Source: Anas platyrhynchos (Eukaryota; Chordata; Aves; Anseriformes; Anatidae). From it: a stretch of 64,000 bases of DNA. The notes below the pieces were generated by a model. That model was not told the DNA's origin and made no database searches. It worked only from the letters and a program-made list of their open reading frames with translations. Location: contig NC_092612.1 in assembly GCF_047663525.1 (NCBI RefSeq), positions 5,985,501-6,049,500 of the forward strand. The letters run 5' to 3'. This document shows positions 32,873 to 45,696 of the stretch, piece by piece; position 1 is the first letter of the stretch, and every line of letters begins with the position of its first letter. A program made the position numbers and the translations under genes.

Positions 32873-34875
32873 CTGAAAGATAACAGAAAACAGGGAATAA
32901 AAATTATGTAATCACAGTTCCATTAGATGATCACAAATACATGAATATTTATCCTAAGAGTTACTGTTGCAGATATATACTAATTAAAAAAAAAAATTAA
33001 ATGGCTGAAAATATTAATTGACTTATTTGTTTAAATGCATCTTCTGCCTATTTTTATTCCTTACAAAAATTGTTGTGAGTGGAAAAAAAGACAAGTTACA
33101 ACTCACAAATTGAGCAAAATATATTTGCCAATATAACACCTTTCTAATCTCTTCCTTAAGAGAGAAAAGAAATCACAAGCTGCATAGTTTGGGACTATAT
33201 TGGTTTCAACATCTGGGAAGCCTCTAATAAAGGAGTAAAAGGCTCATTCATCTGAATAACTGCAATTACTGCCATGACAGCAACTATTCACATTCCTTTC
33301 CATAAAAAGCTGTAGTTTAAGTTATATATGCATCCACGTTATATATGCATCCACGTTATATATGCATCCATTTTGGAGAACACTAAATTATTCAGAGAAT
33401 TTAGATTAAGTGAATCAATTCAGTTTTCTTAATTTCATGATGTCAAATCTTCCTCAATATCTTGGAATAGCATTGATCATCTGGAGCACAGAAAATTAAG
33501 AGTAAGGGAAAAATTTATCACATAGCAAAAGTTTAATTACAGTGCCATCTGCTGGATATTAGCATCTTGAAGGGAACAGGATATATATGTTTAAACTGAA
33601 TGTGCTGCTTTGTCATCGCTAGATCATTAGACATGTGGTCAGTGATGAAAATTCATACACGGTAAGTTTCAACATAAATTTAACAGGTAATTTTTTTCCA
33701 TGTTCTATAGGCTCGCAGTAAAAACCGACCATGAGAAGCTAAACTGATTCATTCTGATCAACAGCTTTCATCTGCTTATAGTTAATCTCTGCAATAAGTA
33801 CTTTTTTTGTATTGTAATTCATTTGCATCATTTTCATCAAACATTTCTAGAAATGTGAGTTTCAATTTCAGGGTAATCATGCTTCACCAAAATATTCTGA
33901 CTGAAACTATATGATACTGAAATTGAAAATACACTGATTCTTCCCTCCAACAGCTGAAATACTGTATTTGTTTATTAATGGTGACAGGGTGGTCTTCCAG
34001 AATGTTTAAATCCTACTTATTCTAAGTACTACCAGTATAAATACTGCACAGGTCAGTATTTTTGTCATCACTTCAAAGAAAACGTTTTTTGTCTTTTCAG
34101 GCCCTGTTTGTTTTTAAAGAAACTGCTGCTGAGAAGAGATACTACGGCATCCTGGAAATTGCACAAGCGGAGTAACTCTCATGAACTGAAGCAAAAGTCA
34201 CTAAGAACTGCGATATCTCCAGACAAGTACGACCTCATTTGCTTTTGCCTGTTAACAAAATACATTACTATACTGCATCAGCATATGGTAGCATTCTTCA
34301 ATGCTGATAATGTTTATGGGTAGCCACTTGCAGTGACAGACTTGGTAGGAGAAAAGGGGAGATAGCAGAGAGGTAAGAGCTAGATAGAGTATGAGCTTTA
34401 CATTAAACTTTGACAAAGCAATGAAATTCTAGAACTGTTCTGAATTTGCTACTGATTTCAGTTTACTGAGGAGCAATTAGCTGTACCATTATATGCAGTG
34501 CAGATCTTGACAAACAAATCACTGCTACGGTGATTGCTTGAGAGAATTACCAACATCTCTTTTCCCCTTTGTCACAAAATACGTTGATCTCACTGACATA
34601 AATAAAGCATATTAAAATGACCACACAAATTATGACATGAATAATAGCAAGGTTCATACTTGCTTCCCTATATTATGCTTCATCAGGTGGTAAAATTCAA
34701 ATAAAACATCCTTTACTACTAAAGCATTACAGATGCTACAGTATCATTGAACTGCTGCATTTTGTACATTTGTTTTTTTGTCTGGGCACATACCTGAAAA
34801 TAAGATTTAAAAAAAAAAAAAAAAAGAAAAAGAAAAAGATAATTTAAAAAAGACATAATAAAAACCAGAACTTAC
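32873..34875 (-). other. CCDC138 intron with a 17-bp triplication
   Basis: TTATATATGCATCCACG is repeated three times at about 33320-33371. A poly-A/AAAAG tract sits at 34808-34840. A 71-codon plus-strand frame at 34108 has no support. Confidence 0.65.
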
Positions 34876-35068
34876 TTCGTTTTGCTGTTCTAAGCACAAC
34901 TAAAGTTGACAGAAACCTCAAAGGCATAGAGGAGCTTTTAAAGAAATGTGCAGCTTTTGGTTTACTCCGTGTAGACTTTTTAGTCCATTTTTGCATGCTT
35001 CCCTTTTGTACTGCGCCTTTGAGAATAACTTCTGCAAGTCTCTCCATTGTTGCTGTCATGCTTGCATC
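34876..35068 (-). CDS. CCDC138: CCDC138 exon (AAHFFKSSSMPLRFLSTLVV)
   Basis: Acceptor TTTGAAACAG, donor AACGAA/GTAAGT, 193 nt, phase 0 in and phase 1 out. It starts DASMTATMERLAEVILKG and contains the conserved FFKSS-PLRFLSTL block. Confidence 0.94.
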
Positions 35069-36002
35069 CTGTTTCAAACAACGTGCACATTTAGCGTAAA
35101 CATTAAAATACATGAAAATCCTGTCTGCTAAGTACGTATGTTCCCCTAAGGATTAAATATTAAATAGCAGATGTCGTGACCGTGTATTGCAATATAGTCT
35201 GTACATGGGATACTACTTTGCGTTCCACAAGCAGTTGAACAACATTAGCACAGGGCCTAGTCAACACACACTTCACAAAGAAACAAGGTAGTCAGGGCCC
35301 CTGATATGCTGACATTATTTAATTTGCCTCTGGTTCCAGAATAAAGTCAGTTCAAACTCAGCTTTAATCAGTGCTGCCTACTACACTACCCTCTTTTGTG
35401 AAGATGCCTGAAGCTAGGTCCTACAAAAGCGTTTACAGAACTAAGGTCTAAACATGACCCTTAAGAATACTGTACAGGTAAGATGTATTGGACTTTTCAA
35501 AAACCGGTGCAGAAATATTACTTCAGAATCAAACTTAATAACAAGCTCATTTAAAATACCTTCTCATTAGCACTGGAACCACCAGCTTAGTTCTATTCAG
35601 TTAGACACTGAGTAGAGAACAAAGAAATCAAAATACCTTTGCTACTTTGCCACACGTTGCCATCAATTTCAACAAATCTCATGCATAAAGCGAACAAAAA
35701 TATATTTCTTTTCCTAGTTCACACGTTTTGTAAGCACATATGGAAAATACCATTTCTGAGATGCTACACACTACTGCAACAAAGATCACATATGTGTGCA
35801 AAAATATGTTTACAGACACGGTGCAAAATATTACAACGAATGTGAGAAAGTTAATTTGGTGAGAATTAGTTTTTCATTTGCTATGTATCTGTGGTAGGCA
35901 TTTATGCTTTGCAAAGACAGCAAAGTTTCTTTTATATATACTCCCTGAAAATATCTACTTTTCATACTCATTTATAATGCAAAATATCTCTTGGGAATTT
36001 AC
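35069..36002 (-). other. CCDC138 intron
   Basis: No repeat or gene recognised. Confidence 0.6.
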
Positions 36003-36119
36003 CTGACTACCAGTGTCTATCTGCCTTAGAGACCAGTAGATAAATTGAATCACAGACATATGTAGTTTAGGATCCACAAATGGCATCCACTGGAGCTGTC
36101 CAGTGACCATAGGCAAAAG
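36003..36119 (-). CDS. CCDC138: CCDC138 exon (LLPMVTGQLQWMPFVDPKLH)
   Basis: Acceptor TGTATTTTTACAG, donor AGTCAG/GTAAAT, 117 nt, phase 0 to 0, encoding 39 residues and ending IYWSLRQIDTGSQ. It is too short for an ordinary ORF scan. Confidence 0.94.
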
Positions 36120-36915
36120 CTGTAAAAATACAGAATGGCAAAGTTACGTGCAGTATACGAACTTACAGTACAAGCTAACCACAAGTAAAAAGCAAACTAA
36201 GCAAAACTAAACCAAACTAAAATCAACGTATTCCCGGAGTTTAACAGACTACATGTACAAATACTCACTGGGCAGATCTGGTACAGGTAACAGAATTATA
36301 TACTGAATTTACATTTTACACAGGTTTACACAAAAAGTGGAAAGACATTGTGTGAGCTCAAGCTCTGAAGTCTAATACCAAGGGCTACAAATTTTAGATA
36401 GAATAATAATTAAACAAACAAACAAACAAACAGAAAAAGCAGATTTCCTGAACGCTTCACTGATTTCCAAGCCTCGGTATCCCAAAAAAGCGTTACAAGT
36501 ATAGCACGGTATCATCTTTTATAAGACATAACTTGAACTTTTAATACCTAGTATCAGCACTAAAATACTTTAAATTAGACGTGTGTATCTCCTTAGGAAA
36601 AAGGAATTACATACAGTATTACAGATAAAACACGAGATAAATTATCAGCTGAGAAAAGTGACTTAAAATAGAAAGACAGGTGGAATCTCAAGGTCAGACT
36701 GCACACTACACATTTCCTTAAAAATGATCTGTATAAATATCTGTATGAAAAATTATCTATTACATCTCACTGTTGGAATTAATACTGAAGGATTAACTGC
36801 TGTTTTCTTTTAATTCATGTATTCAAAGCGTGTGTAAAACAGGCAGACCTGTTACACTCAGAAATAATACAAAGAATCTTAACATTTCAACCTAAACAAA
36901 TTCAAATGCCTTTAC
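36120..36915 (-). other. CCDC138 intron
   Basis: Contains an (AAAC)n tract at about 36412-36432 and otherwise nothing recognised. Confidence 0.6.
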
Positions 36916-37122
36916 CTTCATACAATTTTCTAGAGTGTAGTTTTCTTTAGCACACTGAGCTTTCTCACTGCCCTCTCTCTCTTCTTGTATTTCTATTTTG
37001 CTAAGGTGTTGGTCTGAGATCCAGTCCATAAGAATAGTTAAGGGGTCGTAAACTTTTGAAATCCGTAGTAACTGTAACACATCCACAACATCAGTTATTT
37101 CAGTTTTCAAGTCTATGATTTT
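36916..37122 (-). CDS. CCDC138: CCDC138 exon (VYDPLTILMDWISDQHLSK)
   Basis: Donor ATGAAG/GTAAAG. The acceptor is ambiguous: TTGTGGTTTAG gives a start at 37122 (207 nt), while GATGTGTTACAG gives 37071 (156 nt). Both keep phase 0. The conserved block is VYDPLTILMDWISDQHLSK, and the exon ends ENCMK. Confidence 0.9.
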
Positions 37123-38241
37123 CTAAACCACAATACCAATAGACTAAAATATACGAGTACATTAGTAATACGCACATGCTTTATTTTGTGCTTAAACAAA
37201 TGTTTATGAAAGCCTTGGGAAGAGATTTTCACATACAAAATCACTCTATTTTATAATTCTAACTAAATGGATCATAGGAGAAAGAAAATATTTAATGATC
37301 TGTGCATGATCCTCATTTTAATACATTTAATACACTCCTTTGCTTTATTTCATACAATCTACTTAGGCTAAATTTTAACTGTGTAACTAGCATTGTTGGA
37401 AGAATAAAGATTTCGTGAAATTGTCATTCTGTCCCTCTGCTACAACTGTACAGAAAAGCTCTGTGAAAGGTATCCAGACGTTCCTGAAGACAAACTACAC
37501 GAACATCTCTCTAAAACCTTCACAAGTTTTCTTGTATCTACCTTCAGACAACTGTTCTTCTCTTCACTCAGAATTCTAACTACTGATACTGCTCATATAT
37601 CACTTGCGACTGTGAGAAAAGAATATGGGGCAAACTATAACCACCATTTAAATATAAGTAGCATACTCTATGGATACAACAAGCATCCTGATCATCATGT
37701 AAGTCCTCTATGAATACTTCAGTTTGCACAAAAGAGAAAGAGAAAGAAAGATTTTACTGAGACTAGGAAGCAGATGATTTTAATCATACTCAAGAGCATC
37801 AGAACTGCAATTCACCGAAGGAGCAACGGTCAAAAGAGTTTAGGCAGCAATTTGCTTGTCAGCACTTAGGTCAGATTTAAGTCAAGTGAGAAGAAAACTT
37901 TAACGTTGTATTCTTGTGAACCACTGTCTCAGCGTGCCTTTAAGAACAGAGAAAATACTCCTTTAATTAACACTTTCAAAAATAACTAACTCTAAAGTCT
38001 TTAATACTGCAAAAGCTCTGAGAGACTAAATTTCATGTACTAGAAAACGAAGCAGAAAGTATTTACAACCATTCACACAATTCTTGTCTTAAAGAAACAA
38101 AATCAGCAATTTTGCAAACAACTTGTTCAAACATTTAAAATTGTTGACTGTAACTTGCAAAGCTACTTATAAACTTGACTGTACTGCTTGACTACTTGAC
38201 TGTAACTCGTAAAGCTAGTAACAGGAAATAATTAATCTTGC

Positions 38242-38424
38242 CTGGGTTTTTAGCAATTCGTTATTTTCCCTCAGAGAGTTAAGCGATGACCTCAGTTCGT
38301 TATTTTCATCAGTCATTTTTCTCAAGGTTTCTCTCAGTTGGCTCATTTTTGTCTCATGCTGCTTATTTTCATCAGTCATTTTTCTCAAGGTTTCTCTCAG
38401 TTGGCTCATTTTTGTCTCATGCTG
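38242..38424 (-). CDS. CCDC138: CCDC138 coiled-coil exon, array copy 1 (two repeats)
   Basis: 183 nt, phase 0/0, acceptor ATTTCTCTAG and GC donor CCCAG/GCAAGA. It encodes two QHETKMSQLRETLRKMTDEN units, then NELRSSLNSLRENNELLKTQ. Confidence 0.9.
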
Positions 38425-39941
38425 CTAGAGAAATATCAAATTTTAAAACGTGATTAACAAGAGAGTCTTTTTAGAAATAATTCTCAACTAAGTTCCATTT
38501 CAGTGTTAAAAAACAGGACAAACTTTCAAAGATCAAATTTGTAATTCTTCATGGTCCAATCTGCACATACCACCAGTAGTGAAGAAAGCAACATCCACAC
38601 CACATATTAAGAAGAAATATAAAGAAAATGGGAGCCATGGTGTACAGCCTATGGATCTTTTTTTTTTTTTCCAGAAAATACCTAGATCTTCTCATTGATC
38701 CTCTTGTACATTCCTCAGTTAAGTCAGGTGTGGGAAAGAATTGTGAATGAAAACAAATGTCAAAGCTTTTGTTTACACTTAGCTCTTTTTTTTTTTTTAG
38801 CATCCATTTTAACCACAAATATGCCCAATTCTCCCTTTTTTGAATCTTTCAAATATTCTAACTATTCACTGCTGATAGTTAAGACGCTTTAGTTCACCTG
38901 TACTTAAACACCTGTCCTGCAATGTCCAGCAATGTATCCAATACGTGCTACATTTCATTGAATTGGAAAAAAATAATTGTGAAACTCAAGATAGTAATCT
39001 TTTAATATTTGTTATTATTATTAGTCCACAATATAATTTAATACCAGTACATACCATTGAAATATAAGCAAAAACGGACAAAAGAAACTGCAACAAAGGA
39101 AAATTGAAGCGACAATTACTTGTAACAGTCAAAAACCTGCGTGCCTTGAAAAAGAACCAAAGGAACGTGTCTTTTTTCCCCTTCACTGGAAATTTGTAAT
39201 ATAATTAAATATTTTCCAGCAGATTCTGAAAAAAAAAGCCAACACTGAGGCTTTGAAGCTGAGCATAAAACAAATGTTTTCAGAAAATAACACTGTTACT
39301 GAGCATGATCTGTGAGAAAACAATATGGGGCAAACTATAACCGCCATTTAAATATAAGTAGCATACTCTATGGATACAACAAGCATCCTGATCATCATGT
39401 AAGTCCTCTATGAATACTTCAGTTTGCACAAAAGAGAAAGAGAAAGAAGGATTTTACTGAGACTAGGAAGCAGATGATTTTAATCATACTCAAGAGCATC
39501 AGAACTGCAATTCACTGAAGGAGCAATGGTCAAAAGAGTTTAGGCAGCAATTTGCTTGTCAGCATTTAGGTCAGATTTAAGTCAAGTGAGAAGAAAACTT
39601 TAACTTTGTATTCTTGTGAACCACTGTCTCAGCGTGCCTTTAAGAACAGAGAAAATACTCCTTTAATTAACACTTTCAAAAATAACTAACTCTAAAGTCT
39701 TTAATACTGCAAAAGCTCTGAGAGACTAAATTTCATGTACTAGAAAACGAAGCAGAAAGTATTTACAACCATTCACACAATTCTTGTCTTAAGGAAACAA
39801 AATCAGCAATTTTGCAAACAACTTGTTCAAACATTTAAAATTGTTGACTGTAACTTGCAAAGCTACTTATAAACTTGACTGTACTGCTTGACTACTTGAC
39901 TGTAACTCGTAAAGCTAGTAACAGGAAATAATTAATCTTGC

Positions 39942-40061
39942 CTGGGTTTTTAGCAATTCGATATTTTCCCTCAGAGAGTTAAGCGATGACCTCAGTTCGT
40001 TAGTTTCATCAGTCATTTTTCTCAAGGTTTCTCTCAGTTGGCTCATTTTTGTCTTATGCTG
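39942..40061 (-). CDS. CCDC138: CCDC138 coiled-coil exon, array copy 2 (one repeat)
   Basis: 120 nt, same splice signals. Variants: QHKTKMSQL, DETNELRSS and NIELLKTQ. Confidence 0.88.
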
Positions 40062-41576
40062 CTAGAGAAATATCAAATTTTAAAACGTGATTAACAAGAG
40101 AGTCTTTTTAGAAATAATTCTCAACTAAGTTCCATTTCAGTGTTAAAAAATAGGACAAACTTTCAAAGATCAAATTTGTAATTCTTTATGGTCCAATCTG
40201 CACATACCACCAGTAGTGAAGAAAGCAACATCCACACCACATATTAAGAAGAAATATAAAGAAAATGGGAGCCATGGTGTACAGCCTATCGATCTTTTTT
40301 TTTTTTCCAGAAAATACCTAGATCTTCTCATTGATCCTCTTGTACATTCCTCAGTTAAGTCAGGTGTGGGAAAGAATTGTGAATGAAAACAAATGTCAAA
40401 GCTTTTGTTTACACTTAGCTCTTTTTTTTTTTTTAGCATCCATTTTAACCACAAATATGCCCAATTCTCCCTTTTTTGAATCTTTCAAATATTCTAACTA
40501 TTCACTGCTGATAGTTAAGACGCTTTAGTTCACCTGTACTTAAACACCTGTCCTGCAATGTCCAGCAATGTATCCAATACGTGCTACATTTCATTGAATT
40601 GGAAAAAAATAATTGTGAAACTCAAGATAGTAATCTTTTAATATTTGTTGTTATTATTAGTCCATAATATAATTTAATACCAGTACATACCATTAAAATA
40701 TAAGCAAAAACAGACAAAAGAAACTGCAACAAAGGAAAATTGAAGCGACAATTACTTGTAACAGTCAAAAACCTGCGTGCCTTGAAAAAGAACCAAAGGA
40801 ATGTGTCTTTTTTCCCCTTCACTGGAAATTTGTAATATAATTAAATATTTTCCAGCAGATTCTGAAAAAAAAAACAACACTGAGGCTTTGAAGCTGAGCA
40901 TAAAACAAATGTTTTCAGAAAATAACACTGTTACTGAGCATGACCTGTGAGAAAACAATATGGGGCAAACTATAACCGCCATTTAAATATAAGTAGCATA
41001 CTCTATGGATACAACAAGCATCCTGATCATCATGTAAGTCCTCTATGAATACTTCAGTTTGCACAAAAGAGAAAGAGAAAGAAGGATTTTACTGAGACTA
41101 GGAAGCAGATGATTTTAATCATACTCAAGAGCATCAGAACTGCAATTCACTGAAGGAGCAACGGTCAAAAGAGTTTAGGCAGCAATTTGCTTGTCAGCAT
41201 TTAGGTCAGATTTAAGTCAAGTGAGAAGAAAACTTTAACTTTGTATTCTTGTGAACCACTGTCTCAGCGTGCCTTTAAGAACAGAGAAAATACTCCTTTA
41301 ATTAACACTTTCAAAAATAACTAACTCTAAAGTCTTTAATACTGCAAAAGCTCTGAGAGACTAAATTTCATGTACTAGAAAACGAAGCAGAAAGTATTTA
41401 CAACCATTCACACAATTCTTGTCTTAAGGAAACAAAATCAGCAATTTTGCAAACAACTTGTTCAAACATTTAAAATTGTTGACTGTAACTTGCAAAGCTA
41501 CTTATAAACTTGACTGTACTGCTTGACTACTTGACTGTAACTCGTAAAGCTAGTAACAGGAAATAATTAATCTTGC

Positions 41577-41759
41577 CTGGGTTTTTAGCAATTCGATATT
41601 TTCCCTCAGAGAGTTAAGCGATGACCTCAGTTCGTTATTTTCATCAGTCATTTTTCTCAAGGTTTCTCTCAGTTGGCTCATTTTTGTCTCATGCTGCTTA
41701 TTTTCATCAGTCATTTTTCTCAAGGTTTCTCTCAGTTGGCTCATTTTTGTCTCATGCTG
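41577..41759 (-). CDS. CCDC138: CCDC138 coiled-coil exon, array copy 3 (two repeats)
   Basis: 183 nt, open, with the same acceptor and GC donor. It shares the NIELLKTQ variant with copy 2. Confidence 0.9.
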
Positions 41760-43190
41760 CTAGAGAAATATCAAATTTTAAAACGTGATTAACAAGAGAG
41801 TCTTTTTAGAAATAATTCTCAACTAAGTTCCATTTCAGTGTTAAAAAATAGGACAAACTTTCAAAGATCAAATTTGTAATTCTTCATGGTCCAATCTGCA
41901 CATACCACCAGTAGTGAAGAAAGCAACATCCACACCACATATTAAGAAGAAATATAAAGAAAATGGGAGCCATGGTGTACAGCCTATCGATCTTTTTTTT
42001 TTTTCCAGAAAATACCTAGATCTTCTCATTGATCCTCTTGTACATTCCTCAGTTAAGTCAGTTGTGGGAAAGAATTGTGAATGAAAACAAATGTCAAAGC
42101 TTTTGTTTACACTTAGCTCTTTTTTTTTTTTTTAGCATCCATTTTAACCACAAATATGCCCAATTCTCCCTTTTTTGAATCTTTCAAATATTCTAACTAT
42201 TCACTGCTGATAGTTAAGACGCTTTAGTTCACCTGTACTTAAACACCTGTCCTGCAATGTCCAGGAATGTATCCAATACGTGCTACATTTCATTGAATTG
42301 GAAAAAAATAATTGTGAAACTCAAGATAGTAATCTTTTAATATTTGTTGTTATTATTAGTCCATAATATAATTTAATACCAGTACATACCATTAAAATAT
42401 AAGCAAAAACAGACAAAAGAAACTGCAACAAAGGAAAATTGAAGCGACAATTACTTGTAACAGTCAAAAACCTGCGTGCCTTGAAAAAGAACCAAAGGAA
42501 TGTGTCTTTTTTCCCCTTCACTGGAAATTTGTAATATAATTAAATATTTTCCAGCAGATTCTGAAAAAAAAACCAACACTGAGGCTTTGAAGCTGAGCAT
42601 AAAACAAATGTTTTCAGAAAATAACACTGTTACTGAGCATGACCTGTGAGAAAACAATATGGGGCAAACTATAACCGCCATTTAAATATAAGTAGCATAC
42701 TCTATGGATACAACAAGCATCCTGATCATCATGTAAGTCCTCTATGAATACTTCAGTTTGCACAAAAGAGAAAGAGAAAGAAGGATTTTACTGAGACTAG
42801 GAAGCAGATGATTTTAATCATACTCAAGAGCATCAGAACTGCAATTCACTGAAGGAGCAACGGTCAAAAGAGTTTAGGCAGCAATTTGCTTGTCAGCATT
42901 TAGGTCAGATTTAAGTCAAGTGAGAAGAAAACTTTAACTTTGTATTCTTGTGAACCACTGTCTCAGCGTGCCTTTAAGAACAGAGAAAATACTCCTTTAA
43001 TTAACACTTTCAAAAATAACTAACTCTAAAGTCTTTAATACTGCAAAAGCTCTGAGAGACTAAATTTCATGTACTAGAAAACGAAGCAGAAAGTATTTAC
43101 AACCATTCACACAATTCTTGTCTTAAAGAAACAAAATCAGCAATTTTGCAAACAATTTGTTCAAACATTTAAAATTGTTGACTGTAACTT

Positions 43191-43742
43191 TGATTAAGGA
43201 GGTATTGGGGAGGTATTGGGGAGGCAAGGACAATCCCCAGACATGGACAGTATATCTCAAAACAAGACACTGGAACTCATGATAAGGAAGCGGCAGATGG
43301 ACAGAGAAACAAATGTAAGGACTATAAATCTCAAAATTGGACATTGGAATTCATTATAAAGATACAACAAACGGAAGAATTGGCAACAACCAGCTCTCGC
43401 AATTAAGAAACGTGCCAATTCAGCAGATTCCTGACCAAAGGTGAAAAGTACACTGTGAGGAAGACTCGGGGTCTTCCTCCCAAAGACCCCTGCCCACAAT
43501 TCTTGGGAGGCTCTACGCAGGCGCAAGGTGCCAAAAGGCTAATTAGCATGAGAAGCGAGGGAAGGCGGGGATAGGTAATGCATATGTATAGGCGCTTGTA
43601 GAATATTGATAGATTGATTGTATAAATTCAAGACTGCTTTCCGCTTTGGGTATGCACGATAGGTGGAGAGATCCCCCGTGCATCCAGCGCTGCAATAAAG
43701 AATATACCACTTAAAGGAATTTCAGCTTCGATCTTTGAATCA
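43191..43742 (+). repeat. ERV2 5' LTR (552 bp)
   Basis: TG...CA ends, TATA box TTGTATAAATTC near 43618-43629, AATAAA at 43694-43699. It is 21 bp shorter than the 3' LTR because it lacks a duplicated CCCAAAGACCCCTGCCCA-type segment. Confidence 0.95.
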
Positions 43743-43745
43743 ATC

Positions 43746-43763
43746 TGGCACCCCAGATGGGAC
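43746..43763 (+). promoter_or_regulatory. ERV2 primer binding site, tRNA-Arg(CCU) type
   Basis: TGGCACCCCAGATGGGAC begins three bases after the LTR. Its complement, ending GGGGTG plus CCA, matches the 3' end of vertebrate tRNA-Arg(CCU) as I know it. Use of tRNA-Arg is a trait of the HERV-R/ERV3 group. Confidence 0.8.
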
Positions 43764-44507
43764 TACCTCTCTGCCGGTCCGCAGGACCCGCTGGGGACAG
43801 GACTCCCTAGGGTACCCCCGGGATTTCCTGGAGGGACTCCTCGACTCACCGGATCACTGCGGAGGCAGACAAGGACCCCATCATTGTAAGTGAGTATATT
43901 CTTTATTCTGGTTTGGTTTTCTGGTAGACCGGTCATCTGGGACTGTCCAGTAAGTCGGAAGGTGACTTCTGCAGGACAGTATTTGGTATATACTTTGTGG
44001 TTAGTACCACAAGTATATCTGGGGACCTGAGGTCCATCTGTATCTGGAACTGTCTGTAAGTCAGAAGGTGATCTTCTGCGAGGCAGTGTTTGGTATATAC
44101 TTTGTGGTAAGCACCATAAGTATATTTGGGGACCTTAAGGAAAGAGCTCGCTTTAAGGTCCATCTGGAATTGTGTTGTTTATTTCGGTTTTCTGACTCAT
44201 GGAGTACGGTATTTAACTCTGGTTATTGTTACTGTGATTTTGGCTATTTTTCTGGTGGTAATAGTAGGTTCGTGGCATTGTTATAAGAAAGATATCGTTA
44301 TGGTGTTACACAGTTCGGTTTTCTGACTTATCGCATGTGGAATTTGACTCTGACTATTGTTATTGTGATTTTAGCAATATTGCTGGTAATAGTAGCTTTG
44401 TGACATCGCTACTGAAAGATATTGCATGCCTGTAATTTTGTGAGTGATACGTTTTTGTGATACACTTTTGTAAGTAACACGTGTATTCTGAAAGTGTAAA
44501 CTGGAAA

Positions 44508-44750
44508 ATGGGGGGGCGAGTAAGCAGTGAAATTCCTAAGAAAAGTGCGTTAGGATGTGTTTTGAGTCACTGGAAGGATATTGGAGGATCTGCCGGTGGA
44601 AGTGTGAACAGGAAAACATTGATAAAATATTGTAATCAATGGTGGCCGCTTTATAAGCTGGAATGTGGAGAAAAGTGGCCCCTAAATGGAACTTTAAACT
44701 CTAATGTTTTGCTACAGTTAATGTTGGTTTTGAGAAGGAGAATAGGATGA
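44508..44750 (+). pseudogene. gag: ERV2 gag, matrix part
   Basis: The frame starts with MG (myristoylation-type) and contains KYCNQWWPLYKLECGEKWPL followed by NGTLNSNVLLQLM, a typical gammaretroviral matrix pattern. It ends at a stop after about 80 residues. The proline-rich and early capsid regions that should follow (44751-45190) are decayed. Confidence 0.85.
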
Positions 44751-45189
44751 AATGTTGTATACTGATGTTGTTTCAGCATCTTGGTGGGAAAAGGTACGGA
44801 ATTAAGTTGGCCCCTGACTGAGCCTTTGATGTTGGCATTAGAGAAGTACAGGCTGGAGAAAGATAAAGGAAGTGTTAAAAGGGTTGTTGAAAGTGTTAAA
44901 GGTGTTTGAAGTTGAATGAGCAGGGAAAGAGGATGTAGGAATGTTAATAGTTCTGTCTCTGCTCTAGGCAGAGATCTTAAAATCATGGGTGTTAGCCCTT
45001 TGGGGCAAATGGATCATGATGGGTCCGAGAGAGAGTTGTTATGGAAACAGAAAAACAGTTAACTCTTAAAACAACCTGAGTTCATGTGCGAGCTCAGATT
45101 ACCGATGGGACCGCTCAGGGAACTGTGGACAACTGCATTCCCCTGACCGACCCCACTGAGACCCTAATCATCCCTAAAATTATGAACGG

Positions 45190-45696
45190 CTAAGTAAATA
45201 CTAAAATCTGGATGAATTGGGAATTGAGAATATGCTTCCAACAAGGTCTAAAAGAAACCCCATCCGAATTTCTTGAAAGGGTGAGGGCAGCAATGCAGAA
45301 GTTTACCACTATAGACCCTTCCTCTGAGGGGGGGTAGACTTCAATTAGTATCTCTATTTTTGGGTCAATCGGCGGAAGATATTAGACGAAAACTTCAGAA
45401 AATGAAAGAACCAGACGTAAGGGATTTGGAAAGATTAGTAGAAGAAGCCTGGAGAGTGTTTAGAAATCGTGAGGGGAATGAAAGGCAAAAGTTAGGTGAG
45501 ACGATTGCAGCAGCCACTGTGGCAGCCCTGCGAAAGCAGGAAGAATCTTTTCGAGGCAGGAGAAGGGGGGGGGAAGGTAATTCGACTCCCCTTGCGGGCT
45601 GAACAGTGTGCCTACTGTAAAGAGATAGGACACTGGAAAAGGGAATGCCCGAAGCGGCAAGAGGAAAATAAGCTATTAATGGCTACAAAACAATGA
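45190..45696 (+). pseudogene. gag: ERV2 gag, capsid C-terminal part and nucleocapsid
   Basis: Three frames cover it. 45230-45335 has GLKETPSEFLERVRAAMQKF, the capsid major homology region. 45360-45602 has SAEDIRRKLQKMKEP. 45496-45696 has the zinc knuckle [14 protein letters not shown] (C-X2-C-X4-H-X4-C at 45607-45648). The breaks coincide with G runs (about 45329-45335 and 45567-45575). The last frame ends at TGA 45694-45696, in frame with pol. Confidence 0.85.

Noticed and set aside
37520-37590. Possible CCDC138 coiled-coil tail exon (minus-strand ILSEEKNSCLKVDTRKL)
   Set aside because: It vaguely resembles the family segment, but no acceptor gives the required phase 0, and the frame has a stop in that phase.
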